Below, one piece after another: positions 1 through 13,109 of a stretch of DNA of 64,000 nucleotides. Location: NCBI GenBank assembly GCA_030411725.1, contig MU839838.1:744001-808000 (forward strand), given 5' to 3'. Position 1 is the first letter of the stretch; the number at the start of each line of letters is the position of its first letter. The notes under the pieces are model-generated. The model ran no database searches. It was not told the DNA's origin and was given only the letters and a program-made list of their open reading frames with translations. The DNA is from Echria macrotheca. Its lineage: Eukaryota > Ascomycota > Sordariomycetes > Sordariales > Schizotheciaceae. A program made the position numbers and the translations under genes.

Positions 1-790
1 CCTCAGGTACCCGCCTTACGTATGAAGAGGTTCTTTGTCAAATATGTGATTTTGGAGAGACGTTATTCATCTGAGACTCAAAGGTTAGGTATCATCAGAT
101 GCGAATTGTAAGTAACCTGGAGGTAATAAGCCGTGTACATAACGGAGTATTATTCGAGGTTTCGTTCGAGTCCCGGAGTCAGGGGCCGCCCGGAGGGTAT
201 TCCCAATACGCGGGTGTTGGGGGGAGGTCAACTTGCTTGATGGCCACACAACTTCTTTTGCTTTCAATGCTTAGGTATATCTCGAAAGCATCAGTGGCTA
301 CCTATGTTGGTGCTCTGTCCGTGTTTAGGAGGGAAAAAACGGTGAGGCTTATCATCCCTGTGGATATGTCCTGGTAAGTAAGGTACCTAGGTATTCTTGG
401 TATCTAGGTATGTAGATGTGTCTAAGCCACAAATCTAGCCTCATTAGAAACCGTGCCCAATTTTCGGGTGAGGAGTATACCTTACCTATACTGGTGTTTC
501 GCAAAGATGGTGGACGCCAAGATTCTTAACACTAGGTAGTGGTCGGTCCGGCCCGTTAGGATCCTCCCGGAGGTTTTACCGGGTTTGCGATGATTTTGGC
601 AATCTGCTGTATCGGTGTTGGGATCTTAGGTGCCTATGTGGGCCTAATAAGACGAGAGAAAATGATAGAGAAGGGGCATCGCTCCTGTTCTGTTTCTCAC
701 TGGGTAAGCTGAGCTAGCCACACAGTTATGAGTTTGATTTGGGAGATGAGGATAGCACTTGAGGGTATCTAGACATATTATTAAGGTGTA
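1..790. other. Intergenic DNA, no gene seen
   Basis: No reading frame here looks coding. It contains one copy of the palindrome TACCTAGGTA (384-393) and related GGTA-rich runs. A GTTCGAGTCC string near 163-172 resembles a tRNA B box, but no cloverleaf can be folded around it. Confidence 0.5.
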
Positions 791-1385
791 TTAGACAATG
801 AAACGAAAGGTCAGACCCTTGACTAGCGACTTGTCATCCTTCATTCCAATGTCGCACCGCACAACCTCGTACTTATCCGTCTCGTAGCAACGCAAAGCAT
901 CCTCCATAAGCTAGCCTTCAATATGGGTGTTGGCCAAGAGATCTATAATGCAGAACTTGGTGCAGTTGCCTTGGTCGTTAGACCCAGACATCTCGGCCAT
1001 CTTCCATACTATATGCCCGACCGTCCTGATTGTATTAAGGTTAACGAGTGGTACTTTTATCTTGAGGAGGTAGTTAGCCGCTTTTTTGTAAGGGACTGGT
1101 GTTGTTTGCGTTATTGACTGGGATTGGGCTTGGTATAAGTGTTCGTAGGTATGCCTCCATGTCGAATCCTTGGGCCTTCTTCTTTGTACGTACCATTTCC
1201 CAGTGCACGCTTCAGACGACTTGTAGAATAGGGGCTCGGTGTTTTTGTAGCTGCTTCGCAGCTTCAGAGGCCGAGTATCCAAAGAGGATTTGCAACTTGG
1301 CAACGTTGGCGTCGTCCGCTTCGAGCTCTGGATAATCGCTGAAGGCAGATGCCAGGTTTTCCAGTTCATCCATGAACGAATCCAT
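791..1385 (-). pseudogene. Decayed protein-coding gene with in-frame stops
   Basis: On the minus strand an ATG at 1385 opens a coding-like frame (MDSFMDELENLASAFSDYPE, later ANVAKLQILFGYSASEA). It meets TGA at 1212-1214 and continues in the same frame with equally protein-like sequence (HWEMVRTKKKAQGFDMEAYL) to TAA at 1074-1076. Further on, in another frame, a stretch ending ANTHIEG meets TAG at 911-913 and then reads LMEDALRCYETDKYEVVR to TAA at 791-793. Both premature stops are one C-to-T change from a sense codon (CGA to TGA, CAG to TAG), as repeat-induced point mutation or simple decay would produce. An intron probably joins the two parts. I do not recognise the family. The alternative is chance open sequence, but continuation in the same frame after each stop argues against that. 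Confidence 0.5.
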
Positions 1386-4300
1386 TGCAGTTGTAGGTAC
1401 CTAGGTAAGCAAAGTGGGATTGGTAGTATTATACAACAACAGGCCGAACTTTGTCGTCGGCGGCCAGCAAACCCAGAGGATATCCATCCTGTGACGGTCC
1501 GACTTGTTTCCGCATCCGCCACCAACGGTCTTTAATTAGTAGGTTTAAAGATTTCAAGCTAACGTAAGGCCCCGATAAGAGACAAGGGCACCGCATCTCT
1601 TCACAGGATGAGGACATATTGAGATCAGCAACAAGAAGCTGATAGCTTCTTCGAATGGTGGATAACAAGAATATCGGCTCATGAGACGAGACGTGATATA
1701 TTCCTGGTACACGCCCAGTCAGCCACACAGCTCGTGCTAAGAAGGAAGGTAATGCCCTACCCGTAGGTACCCGGGTTACCCTGAACATGACGTTATATAT
1801 GTCCCGGGCGAAGATAACAATTAACCGCCGAAATCCCGGCCCGGACAGTCGCCAATGGCAAGCGAACCGCTGCGTCTCAACTCGTCCCACCAGAAGCTCT
1901 GACGAAAACCAGCCAAGCAAGCCCAAGCGGAACGTAGCGGCATGCCAAATCGGGTAAAAGTAGACGAGCCGGATTTATTTGGTCAAGAGTCAAAGATAGT
2001 ATAACTACCGCGCAGACAACAACCTCACTGGCTAGGGCGGTGTTGAATCGTATGCCCAAATACACACATCTTGACGATTCCATATCGAATCCGTAGTCGA
2101 AGGATCCAAAGGAGCATATAAAACACGCTGATCAGATCCAACAGGATTCCAAGGATGCTCTTGAAACGTACTTTGGTAGCCCTGCCAGGCCAGGAACAAA
2201 CGGCATTAGATTGGGGGAATGCGACAAAACGGCCCGGGATGACGCAGCCAGAGAATCCATGCACGACAGCGCGCAGCAACTTGATTATTCAGATGGGAGA
2301 TGTCCGTACTATACGGCAATATATATGATCCGCCCGGTTTGCTGCTGCTGCTGTTGCTGCTGACTAGGTCGCTAAGGTACCTTTATTCTTGCCTCGGCAA
2401 CTTTCTCCGGTTTCAGCAACCGAATTCGGGTGTATGGTGTCTTGTTATAGTCGTTGATATAATCGGGTTGCCTGTTATGTGAAACTGAGTCTCCCAAGCA
2501 TATCGGAGAGGAAACCGGGGAGAGACGGCGTCGAAAAATGAGCGAAGTCAAGGATGTGATCTCCTGTGCTCAGCACACCTCGGCCGGTAGGAAAGCCCGT
2601 AGAAGGCCTCCCCCTGATAAGCAGAGTGAGGTGGCAAGTTCGAAAAGAGAGTGAAAAGAAAGCTCTGGTGTAGAAAAAAAACCCATTGACCAGAAGAGTG
2701 AATAACAAGACAAAAACAAGACCTAGAGAAGCAAAGCAAGCCTCTCACCCATGGAACCGATCAAGATCCCTCCCAAAAACCTCCGATTGATTGACCACCA
2801 CCGAGCCGCTTCCTTCCCCCGGCGTCCGTGAAAAAGCTTGTGCAACCCACTTGTCCCGAAAGTAAGTATCCCATCCCCACGGAGCAGGATAATAAAGCCG
2901 GGAAAGCGGGAGAAATCTGCCAGCCAGCCCCAAAGACGGGACGGGAACCAGGCAACCACCATCCCGAAACCCATCCTCCGCCTCTCTTTCTCTCTCTCTG
3001 TCTCTCGCTAAAGTAGCTGCTTGCATGAACCCGGAGCCACGGAGTCTACCAAACAGCGACTGGACCGACCGAACGCGGGTAATTTTCTGTATGGCTCGCC
3101 TAGGTACCTTGGGTACCTACTGAAGCGTGATTTTCCTTCCTTCCGGGACGGGACCGAACCGAAAGACGACCCCCATCTTCGGTGTCGCTTTGTTGTAGAA
3201 CTAATCTACCTGGACCGAGTCAGCCGTGAAAGGGCTGTTGACATCGGCAGGGGTTGGGGGGTGTGGAGTCGTGACCATGTAGCCACAAGGGGGGAAGTCA
3301 AACCAGATAAAAAACAACAAGTATTTCAGGGGTATGAAGCAGCACAAGATCAATAATATGAACTATGTAATCCCACACTGTAGCTATATAGATAGGTAAG
3401 AGGAAATGCACCGGCCGCACAGTCAAAAATACCAAAATGCGGCGCAGAAATCCCACCTCCAAAAAAAGGGGAGACGATTCCCCTGAGTAAACACGCACTA
3501 CGCAGGTCACCCATTTAGTTTCCAAAACAACAGACAAAAAAAAAAGGAGCCGCGGCAGCCCTTTGAACGCGCCCTTCCGGTCCCGTATCGGCATTCGGTC
3601 TCTTCTTACCTATCCACTTTCCCATAAAAGTCCCCGTCTGATCTGATCTGAACTATCTGATGTAAGTCCCGTCAAAAGTGAGCCACGGATCTTAACCGGC
3701 TGGGCGGTCGGGGACTGGTAACTACCTACACTACCCCACAGACTTGCTTGCTTACTGCTTTGACCTTCAAGTCCAGTCATCCATCATCCACACATCTCGT
3801 ATCTCACCAGGTCTCTTTGGTCCCACCAGATCACAAACAACAGAAACCGGCATTCACGCCGGAAAACGGTATTCACGCCGAAGTCCTCGTGTTACCTACC
3901 TTACCTACCACCGGTACCTACCACCGGTGGGACCGGCAATAACACCCTTCCGTGACAGCATCGGGATCTGGGCTGAGCTGACGGACTACCAAGGTCCCAG
4001 ACATACAACGGCCTCGAAATATATGCATTTAAACCGATGTGTCTTTCTCTCATGTGTGTGGAGAAACACAGCATCTTGGCTTTGCACACAACAAAAGTCC
4101 GGCATCTCCACAACAAGAAAGAACAGATGAGATGAGATCTCCACGCCTTGTGTGCATGTGTGTGCATGTAAGACTCGGCGGTCCTCCCTCCCACGTTTGC
4201 TGACTGGACGGCAGACGCCAAGTCCATCATCACACAAACCAGACAACAACCGTAAAGTTTTTGTTAGTCAGCTCCTCGACTTCATCTCTTGGGTTGGGTT

Positions 4301-4763
4301 GGTTGCACATAACCAAAAACTATATCATGATTTACCGAGGTCAATCAACGTAGAAGCAAAAAAAAGGTAAAGTTTATGTGTGGGTGGGTGGGAAGTAGGT
4401 ACGTAGGTAGGTAGGCACTAGTGGGGGAGATGTAAGAGGTTTCAAAAAAAGTCTTGATGGGGACCAAGTTTCCAAAACTCCCGTGCTGTTTAAAAAGAAC
4501 CAAAAATGACAACACTGTCTTTCCTTCCCAAACCTGATGCCCTTTCATCAGGCAGTCTTCTTCCCTGTAGGACCAGAAAAAAGGGACACAAAAAAAAAGC
4601 TCCACCACGCTCTCCCTCCATCTCGATCGCGTATGCCGCCCTTCTCTCTTAGCACCCGACGCGACAGCAACAGCAAACGCAACATGCCACAGATTACAGT
4701 CTACTTGCCCCAAATGCCCGCAGAAAACAAAAAAATTGTCATTATATGCCAAATATTAACCAC
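1386..4763. other. Long intergenic stretch, no gene recognised
   Basis: About 3.4 kb with only short overlapping frames of no recognisable content. It carries TACCTAGGTA at 1398-1407, CCTAGGTACC at 3099-3108, and GGTA/TACC-rich runs near 3895-3925 and 4381-4420. The 4.4-4.76 kb part is probably the 3' untranslated and terminator region of the P450 gene that ends at 4764. Confidence 0.5.
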
Positions 4764-6469
4764 CTAGAGCTTAAGCTTTCCAAGAACACTGTGATAGTTC
4801 TCGAGCACCTTCTTGCCGCGCTCCGGACTGCGGACCTTGAACTCCATCTGGTACGGGCTGGGCTCGAGGATGACGTGCGCGTTGGTGGCCGTGGTATCGA
4901 TGGGGATGACCTTTCCGGTGCGCGGGCACGTCTTGGGGCCCGAGTTGAACGCCCAGAGGGTGGCGGCACCAAAGACGAACATCTCGTCATCCACAATATT
5001 CTGGCCCAGGCACGTCCGGCGACCCCAGCCGAAGGTGTGCATCGAGTGGCCCTCGCGGAAGTTGGGATACCGGGTGAGGGGCTCCTGGTATGTCGGCCAG
5101 CCGGGCTCGAGGTAGCGCTCGGGGCGGAAGTTGTCACCATCGGGATACTTCTCAGGGACGCGGTTGATGGACCTGTAACATGTGTCAATAAGAAAACGAC
5201 GGAAAAAAAAAAGTGCGGGTAAAAACTCACCATTCGCAAGCAAGGATGATAGTGCCCTTCTCGATGTGGACGCCGCGGTACTCGTCATCACGCTCGGCCT
5301 GGTGGGGGACACCAAGTGGGACACCAGATCGCCAGCGGACGGTCTCCTTGAGGCAGGCACGAACAGTAGGGAGATCAGCAAAATTGGCCATGGTGGGCAT
5401 CTCGTCGCCGCAGACACGGTCAATCTCGTCCTGGCACTTCTTCTGCCACTCGGGGTGGAGACCCATAGCCATGAGGAAGAACTTTAGGGGACCGCTGATG
5501 GTGACGACACCGACGAGGTTGAGGAAGCCGATCATGCAGCTAGCAAAGATCTCCTGGTCCTCAGCCTGCTCCAGAGTCTCGTTGCCCTCGCGCTGGATCT
5601 GCTCAAAGTAGCGGTAGGCCCAGGTGTCATTGGGGAGCTCGCCGCGCCTGTATCGGTCCTTGGCGAGGCGGAGGTTGTTGAGCCACCAGGCGCGCTGCTC
5701 GGACTCGCGCTTGACCTCGAAGTTGTACCACGGGTTGGCAAAGGCGGGGAGATACCAGAGAGGGGTCATGGTGTTGGTGATGGGTCCAGAGACGCTCATG
5801 CAGTGCAGGGTCTGATCGGCGCTCTCACCGTTGGCCTTGCCCTGGGTGGCTTCGTCCCAAGCCAGACGAGACATGACACGGCCGCAGTACTCGCGAGTGT
5901 AGTCCAGGAAACGAGCGGGGTCGAGGAGAAGGAGACCGAGATAGCGCTTCATCTCCATCTCGACGTGGCCGTAGAAGTGGTGCTTGTAAGCCTCAGCCAT
6001 GGCGGCATGGCACCACTTGCGCTGCGTCTTCCAGATGTCTGGCGCACATGTTAGTCACCACCGCCTCAGTATCCACCGCGATCAACTCACCATGACGGTC
6101 CATGAGGGCAGAGTAGGCCGGGCCATCCTTGTGCTTGATCAGAGATCGGATCTGGGGGCGGCCCGAGTAGATGTGACCGCGCTTGACCAGAAGCTCCTCG
6201 GCGATCTTTTCGTCCGACACGATGATGAATGGTTGGTTGAGCATGCGCGTCTGGTAGATCGGTCCATACTTGTCGGCCCACTCCTTGAACTTCAACCACA
6301 TGCCAAACCGGTCGAGATCATGGACGCGACCGACAACGGGATACTGCTCGGGACCGGGGAACTTGGCTGTGCTGCTGGACTTCTTTTTCCCTGCCAGGAA
6401 CCTCTGCAGTGCTGAGAACAGCAGGCCGGGGATGGCGAGGTAGAGGAGGATGAGAGCGAGGCCCTCCAT
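4764..6469 (-). CDS. Cytochrome P450 monooxygenase
   Basis: A heme-thiolate monooxygenase, expected on the endoplasmic reticulum membrane with NADPH-P450 reductase as partner; substrate unknown. Three exons (6091-6469, 5231-6038, 4764-5172) join in frame to 531 residues, the usual length for a fungal microsomal P450. Introns 6039-6090 and 5173-5230 have GTGAGT donors and CAG acceptors. The N-terminus has a hydrophobic anchor (ALILLYLAIPGLLFSAL), then a proline-rich FPGPEQYPVVG segment. The K-helix ExxR is visible (KETVRWR), and the heme loop FGWGRRTCLGQN lies at about residues 441-452 with its cysteine ligand intact. The ATG at 6469 was preferred over an upstream in-frame ATG at 6529 because it places the membrane anchor at the terminus. 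The architecture is that of fungal group-I P450s that oxidise aromatic or secondary-metabolite substrates. No biosynthetic core gene is nearby, so a cluster role is not supported. Confidence 0.92.
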
Positions 6470-9400
6470 GTTGCTGGATTTGGAGCTCGATACCACAGTG
6501 GGATGTTCGGGACCACAAAGCGAAACCACTCAGAAAGAGGAATGCGGTTCTGGAAGGGGGGTGCCCTCACGATTATAAGAGCCTTTGTGTAAACAGCCAA
6601 GGACGAGGGACCCAGGGTGGTGGGATCTGTGGTGGCCGTGGTTATATCTGCTCGTGCCCGCGGCTGGGCTGCGTCTCGTCCGGCATCCGAAGCAGGTCCC
6701 CCCCAATGCTGTGCGAGACTCACTGCCCAAACAAGTTTAAGGCAGCCTCTGTCACCCTGGACACGTCGCACATTAGTTCCATGGCCAGGGGGGGCGGCCA
6801 GCCCTCTCGGTGGCTCTCATCGGTCCCAGCAGGCCAGGAACGCCGCGCTTGGAGTCCAGCGTGGAGAGAGTCCGTAATGGCGGTCCCGTCATCTCTCAGC
6901 CTGCTGCACGCGGTGCTGGCTAGAGTGGCCGTCGTATCCTGGTTTGTGGGATGCCCCGCAAACGGCAAGTCGCTTTGTAGATGCCACCGCCATTTGCTGG
7001 TTGATTTCAGCCTGTAGATGCCAGAAAGATGGATGCGGTGCTTCGCTACAAGAATTTGTGGGAGCAGAGCTTCAGGCGAAGCGGAGCACCACCTAGCTCT
7101 CCCATGCCCCTCCAAGAATAGAGGAGACGATCAATCAATATTATTATCCCGGCGACTTGGGGGTGTGGGTGCTGGTTGCCCTTTCCGTCGTGCTTGGGTT
7201 GGCTGGCTTGGCTGGCACAAACGGGGCCTATCCCGTCCCCCGCAACGCGATTCGACGCGACCCGGGAATTCTCCTGCATCCGTCTGGCTGTGCTTGTGGC
7301 AGGGTGGCAGGACACACAGCTGGCATGATGGGGTCCCGAGCGCGGCTCGCACAAAGGAACGGATGGAATGTCAGCAGCCAAGTTGCGCCCCCTTATTCTT
7401 GTAGCCGATATTCTTCAGCCTTACCCCTTGCCCCCCGCGAAGGAACCGTCCGTTATTGCGATAAGCTTAAGTTGTGGAAGGAATCCCGCTTCGCTAGCCG
7501 CATCCAGACAGTCTGGACCAACTCCATGACAGCGGTCCCCGTCAACTCTCACGCCGTGATGCCAAAACCGCCAAAAGCCAACGACTTGCTCGCCCGCGGA
7601 GCGTACGGAAAAATAGACATTTGACCCAAACTTGTGCGATTTCACAGCCTGCCCGGCAGGACGAGACCTGATCCTGCGGTGTGGGGCGGAGTGTCTGGAC
7701 ATTGGTTTGGGGATGTCCGACGCCCAGTCGCCTGAGAGTGGGCGAATGAATGCGCCACTTGGACCTCTCCGGCCATCCCTTTTCCACGCGTTCCAGCTGC
7801 GGGACATTTTCGACCAAGCAAAAGCGAATCCCCAAACTTCATGCCCAGTCCGTCGGGACGCATCTTTTTTATGGTTGACATCGTGCCCTTGAAGACAAGC
7901 TTCTGGGCCGACGACTTCAGATGGAAACACGGAAACTTGGGTTCGGGGCTGTCAGCGGCGATGCCGGGTCCGGAATGCGGCATAGAGGGCTGCGGGCTAG
8001 GTGTTGGATGCGCCAGCAAATGTGAGATCCACAGAGATGGTTGACGCATGTATCGTCGAACCTCAGTAGTGGAATATGCAGCGCATGGCAATGCGACCTC
8101 CGTGCTGAGGAAGCGATGGTTATCAACTCGTCAACGGTGTGGTCCATCTCTTGAATGACAGCTGCCAAGGAACCATCGCTGCCGCGGGTCTCGAACTTGA
8201 AGGTGATGTCTGACAGCGGGGGCCACCGGTGCCACTTGTGTTGCTTGTTCATCCGTATCGGGGAAAATGCACTGATCACCACACGTTTCCGCTGGTTGCC
8301 CAACCTGCCGATACGGATAATTCCATGGCAATGCGAACCCCAAGAACCATCCACGCCGTGCTTTGCATCGCGATCATGTGCCGTGCTATCCGGGACTCCA
8401 TCTCGTTGAAGATGGCAGCACGTGATTTTCCGGAGAATAATTGAGATATTGTTTCCGGAGGCAATGGCGGCTGGAAGGGAGATTGCGGAGAACAGCTTGG
8501 GGGTTGGCGATGTTGTGCAACCATCCGGAAGGTCGTCCAAAGGGCGGGAGCTGACGGCAGCGCGCAGGGCTGTTCGGGTACACGTCCACGAAGATTCGGT
8601 GCGAAGGATCACCTCTTGCACCAACAGCAACTCTTGATGTTCAGACCTGCTTCCAAAGTTCCAACACGGAGCCAGCGCCGGTGCCAACTCGGTGCAAGGC
8701 AGGACTTCCGTCACCAACAAGCATATCGGAGCCGGGGCGAAGGAGGTCGTCCTCCGCCCCGATTGCCAGGGGCGCACGCACCCAACCAGGGGCTGCGCCG
8801 AGTGGCCGATCGGCCTCGCTTCAGTTGTTCGCCGACTGGAATCCTCCGTCATCATGGCTGCGCTGCTCCCAACCCAGCCTTGTCTTTCGTATTTAGTTCT
8901 CTGTCGAGGGAAGAAAGATCGTTGGCCGGATTCTGTCGCACCGCATCAGACCCATCAGATCTGAATGCGACATCTGTTGCGACCAGAGCCAATGCAATGC
9001 CGACGGCAGGGAAGAGATGACGGCGGTCAGCAGCAGTTGACCGATTCTCGCACCCTGCCGAGCCTCAGCGGCTTCCATCCCATTGATCCCAACCGGCGGT
9101 GGCCAGGAGGGGCCTGGCGGTGTCGGGACCGAAGCATGCATCAGACCCGAGAGATGTTTTGCAGTGCAGATTGATTGATGCCCAAGCTGCAGCTCGGAAG
9201 GGTGTCCGTCGATAAGGAAAATCAGGGAAAGGGGCACATTGGCTCAATTGGATTATTCTCTCGTCAGCCGTCAGCGCCAGCGACCATGTCTTGGACGATC
9301 CGAGATAAATTGCAGCCGTCGGTCCGGTGGCTCGACTGTTGGCCGTTCCACTGAACCAACTGCTTCAGCCTCGGTCAGGGTGCTGCCTGGGCCAGATCGT

Positions 9401-10225
9401 CGATGGCTAGATGCCAACTCATGCTCACCGCAATCGTCGGGGTCCTTGCATGCTGTCCGGGAGCGGCTCAATGTCTCAGCACGGCGTGCCGGGTTTGACC
9501 GCGGGAGGAAGGCACCGAAGGGTTGGCGACCACGGTCCGATCCACGGCCGACCGATGGGTCAGCTGCCGCGATGTTGCCGGTTGCAGAAAGATCTGGATC
9601 GCATTTCCATTTCTTCAGGGTTTTTCTGTTCGCTTCCGTCTTGTTCCACGGAGGCTGGAATTGTGCGAGGTGTCGATGAGACCGCATGCGCGCAGGGAGA
9701 GACAAGCCCGTGGGAGCATCGGACGCAGTGTCAAGCGCCGTGGCCTAGCCGCGGCCAATCAAAATGTCTCATTGCTGCACTCGTCGAACCGTGGGCTGCG
9801 AGGTTGAGGATCGAGAGGTTAAAGTCAGAGGGAGTTGTGAATCAGAAAATGGACAACAAATGGCCCCCAAAGAATAAATTATGCAATCGACAAAACTCCT
9901 CGTAGCGTTGCTGGCCTTGATATACATACAATGGGCATCTAAATAAGGCTCTCGGGCTGACGGGCAATGGGCAGTGCGCTGGCAAACGTCCTCGGCGTGC
10001 TGAACAGCCTCGGGTTTTGTACCGACAAAGTTCCCGTCAGAGTGAGTAATGGCGTGAACAGCTGGGACGGACCGGCTGCAGCTGGCAGCCCCGCCAGGTT
10101 GCACCAGCTCAGTTCGACCCCACCAAACCTGACCGGCTGCCTGATGTCATAACGTGAAGCTTCATGTTCGAGGGGCTACGCGTGAGCAGTTTGCGCAAAG
10201 TTAGACGACGCGTCCAGACCTCAAC
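6470..10225. other. 3.7 kb between P450 and palA, no gene recognised
   Basis: The longest open frame is on the minus strand at 7917-8855 (312 codons). It is rich in Arg, Ser, Thr and Pro, as random GC-rich translation tends to be, and shows no motif I recognise, so I do not call it a gene. The region should hold the promoters of the two divergently transcribed flanking genes. A multi-exon gene or non-coding RNA cannot be excluded by eye. Confidence 0.45.
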
Positions 10226-13015
10226 ATGTCGGCGTAGGTACCAGATTGTTGGACATGCCGAAGCCATGCTGATGACCGTTATGCAGAACCAACATCCTGT
10301 CGCTTCCCTTCCGGAAGTCGACGCAAATGTCGCTTGCGACGCCGATTCAGCAGTACATCTCCAAGAAGTACGACCAGCAGCCAGACATGTTCCGCCATGA
10401 CCTCGAGGTCATCGATGCCCTGCGTCGCGACGCAGTCAACGTGCGGGAAGCCCACCCGAGCGGCGTCAAGAAGCTGCAGGTGTACGCGGGGCAGCTTGTT
10501 TGGATGGGCGGAAAGTTTCCGATCGATGTACGAATAGCTTCACAACCACAGTCGCACCGTCGTGCCTAACCGCGGTTTTTACTATACAGATTGGTGCCGA
10601 CTTTACCTGGTATCCGGCACTGGGATACCACACGGAGCACCCCCTAGTACAGAACAACTTGAAGTACGAGCTCATGAATATCCTCTTCAACCTGGCGGCC
10701 CTCTATTCCCAGCTCGCCATCTCATCCAACCGAGGTACAACCGAGGGGCTGAAGACGGCAGCAAGTTACTTTTCCCAGGCGGCTGGCGTTCTTACTCATG
10801 TTAAGAACGAAGTGCTGCCCGAGCTACGTATGGCTAATCCTCCGGATGATATGGACGAAGCCACGCTCGAGTCGTTGATCCAGCTTCTGTTAGCCCAGAG
10901 TCAAGAATGCTTCTGGCAGAAAGCCGTTATGGACGGATACAAAGATGCCTCGATCGCCAAGCTTGCTGCGAGAGTGTCGGATCTCTACAACCTCGCTGGG
11001 GAGGCTGCCATGCGGAGCGAGGCCATCAGTTCGGCGTGGATCCACCACATGAGTGCCAAACACCACCACTTTGCTGCTGCCGCACAATATCGAGCGGCAT
11101 GTGATTGTCTGGAGAAGAGAAAATACGGCGAGGAGGTGGCTCGTCTGAGTGATGCCGTTGCCTGCGTGAACGAAGGACTGAAAGAGGCCAAGGGCGGATA
11201 TCTGAGCAAGGCTGTCGTGGAGGACCTCAACGGTTTGAAGAAGCGCGTCGAGGAAGACCTCAAGAGGGCCGAGCGGGACAATGACGTGATATACCTGCGT
11301 ATGTTTTCGTTGCGTGTTTGGATTTGCTTATGCTGACCCTCTACAGAGGCCGTACCGCCCAAGCCCGAGCTCAAGATTCTCGACCGGGCCAACATGGCGG
11401 TTGCTCGAATTCCTCCACAAATTGCCGAGCCATACAAGTACTTTGGCGATCATGCCGAGTTTGGACCTGCTCTCTTTAACAAGCTTGTTCCATTCGCTGT
11501 ACATGTTGCCGTGTCGATCTACGAGGAACGGCGGGATCGTCTCGTGAACAACAACATCATCACCGAGCTAGAAACCATGACAGATAGGCTCCACGAGATA
11601 CTTTCGAGCCTTAACCTCCCTGGGTCGCTGCAAGCTCTGGAAAAGCCACTCGGCTTGCCTGGGACTCTAGTCCAGCACGCAGAGGAGATCCGGCAGGCGG
11701 ATGCTCTCAACCGGCTTCAGCGGGGCTTTGCCGACATCGAGAAACTCTGTGCGAGTGATCGGGCGATATTTGAGGAGGGCAAGGCGCTGCTAAGGGTCGA
11801 GGAAGAAGAAGACAAGGCCATGCGGCTCAAACATGGCACCCGCGTCTGGACACGGCCAGAATCGAGGAGTGACCCCAGCCGGGACGGCGGAGCCAAGCTC
11901 TGGAACCAGGCAGCCGAGATCGAAGGATACTTTGCATCCAGCACGTCCAGCGATGGGATCGTGCGGGAGAAGTTCGCCGCGGTCAGGGATACACTTGCCA
12001 TCCTCGCCGGTTCAGACAGGGGTATCATGGACTACATCCCCAACAGCCGCAGGACCGAGATTCCCGAATCCGTGAAGCCGGCGCTTGGTCGGTTACGAGC
12101 TGCCTACAACGACGTCGTGCGGCTAGAGTCGAGGAGGCGGAAGCGTGTTGAGGCTCTCAAGGCTAAGTGTCGTTCGGACGACATCAAGGCGGATATTCTC
12201 GTCGAGGCCGCTCGGCTGGAAAGGACGTACCCGAGCACGGCTATAGTTCCGACGCATTTCGGTGACTTTTTCGAGAAGCGTCTTGACTCCCTCTATGAAT
12301 CCGACTTTGAAGCGCTGGAGAAGGAGCGAGCAGACCAGGAGAAGCTGCTCGCTGAGGTCGAAAGGGCAAACCGGGAGTTCGAGGCCCAAAAGAGAAGCGC
12401 CGGGGATCGAGGCAACATCGAGCGTGAGAAGGCTCTGCAGAGGCTGGACAGTGCGTACTACAAGTACAAGGAGATTGTCAGCAATGTCGAGGTCGGGCGG
12501 AAGTTTTACAACGACCTCAGTCAGATTGTGGAGCTGTTCCGGAACCAGGCACGACAATGGGTGAATGAGAGACGGAAGGATGCCCGCAGCCTTGAAGAGT
12601 ACGTCACACGGTCTTGTGGGAAGATATCTACTGACTTGTTTCTAGCGAGATCTTTATGCCGCCACTCGGGTCGATGTCCATCAATCCCGGGCCAGCTCCG
12701 GTTGCGCCGGCCCAGCCGTATTCGTCGCCGAACCCAACCTCGTACTATCCTCCACAGCCGCATCCGATCCGACAGACAGTTCACAGTCCGCCAGCGGAGG
12801 CGCAGATACAGAGCTGGGCAGATAACGTCCCACCTCAGCAGCCCAAGCCGATGCCGCCCATCGCGCCGGTTGCCAACATGCAAGGGACTTGGATGCCGGA
12901 CATGGGCATCAAGTTTGCGCCATCACCGAGCGGTGGGGCGAATCCAAGTCAACAAGGCGGGAATACTCCTGTAAAAGGCACATGGGAGCCGACGAAGGGG
13001 ATTCGATTTGGGTGA
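10226..13015 (+). CDS. palA: pH-response regulator PalA/Rim20 (Bro1-domain protein)
   Basis: PalA/Rim20 is the Bro1-domain, ESCRT-III-associated scaffold of fungal ambient-pH signalling. It binds the PacC/Rim101 factor and presents it to the PalB protease on endosomal membranes. Five exons: 10226-10233, 10287-10527, 10590-11298, 11347-12598 and 12646-13015, giving 859 residues, close to the family's usual size. The first exon is only 8 bases (ATGTCGGC). Splicing it gives MSATNILSLPFRKS, which restores the conserved family N-terminus, and this decided the start. The Bro1 domain fills roughly residues 1-390 (ALGYHTEHPLVQNNLKYELM, FNLAALYSQLA). A helical V-domain-like region follows (about 400-730, LEKERADQEKLLAEVERA). 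A Pro/Gln-rich tail ends in GTWEPTKGIRFG, characteristic of PalA, and a second similar motif (GTWMPDMGIKFA) precedes it. The gene converges on the unknown gene ending at 13265. No PacC site (GCCARG) was obvious just upstream. Confidence 0.9.
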
Positions 13016-13109
13016 TGTAACTATGTTGAAGCAGTAGCTGTCTGATGTAATAGAAAGTCATACAACCCAGTCCAGTGCTATGTCTGTACAAATAAATATC
13101 CCAGAGACT

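Noticed and set aside
85..184. tRNA-like B box GTTCGAGTCC
   Set aside because: No acceptor stem, A box or anticodon arm can be paired around it at the right distances.
7917..8855. 312-codon open frame on the minus strand between the P450 and palA
   Set aside because: Composition is Arg/Ser/Thr/Pro-rich as in random translation, and no motif or sensible continuation was found, so it is mentioned only in the gap entry.
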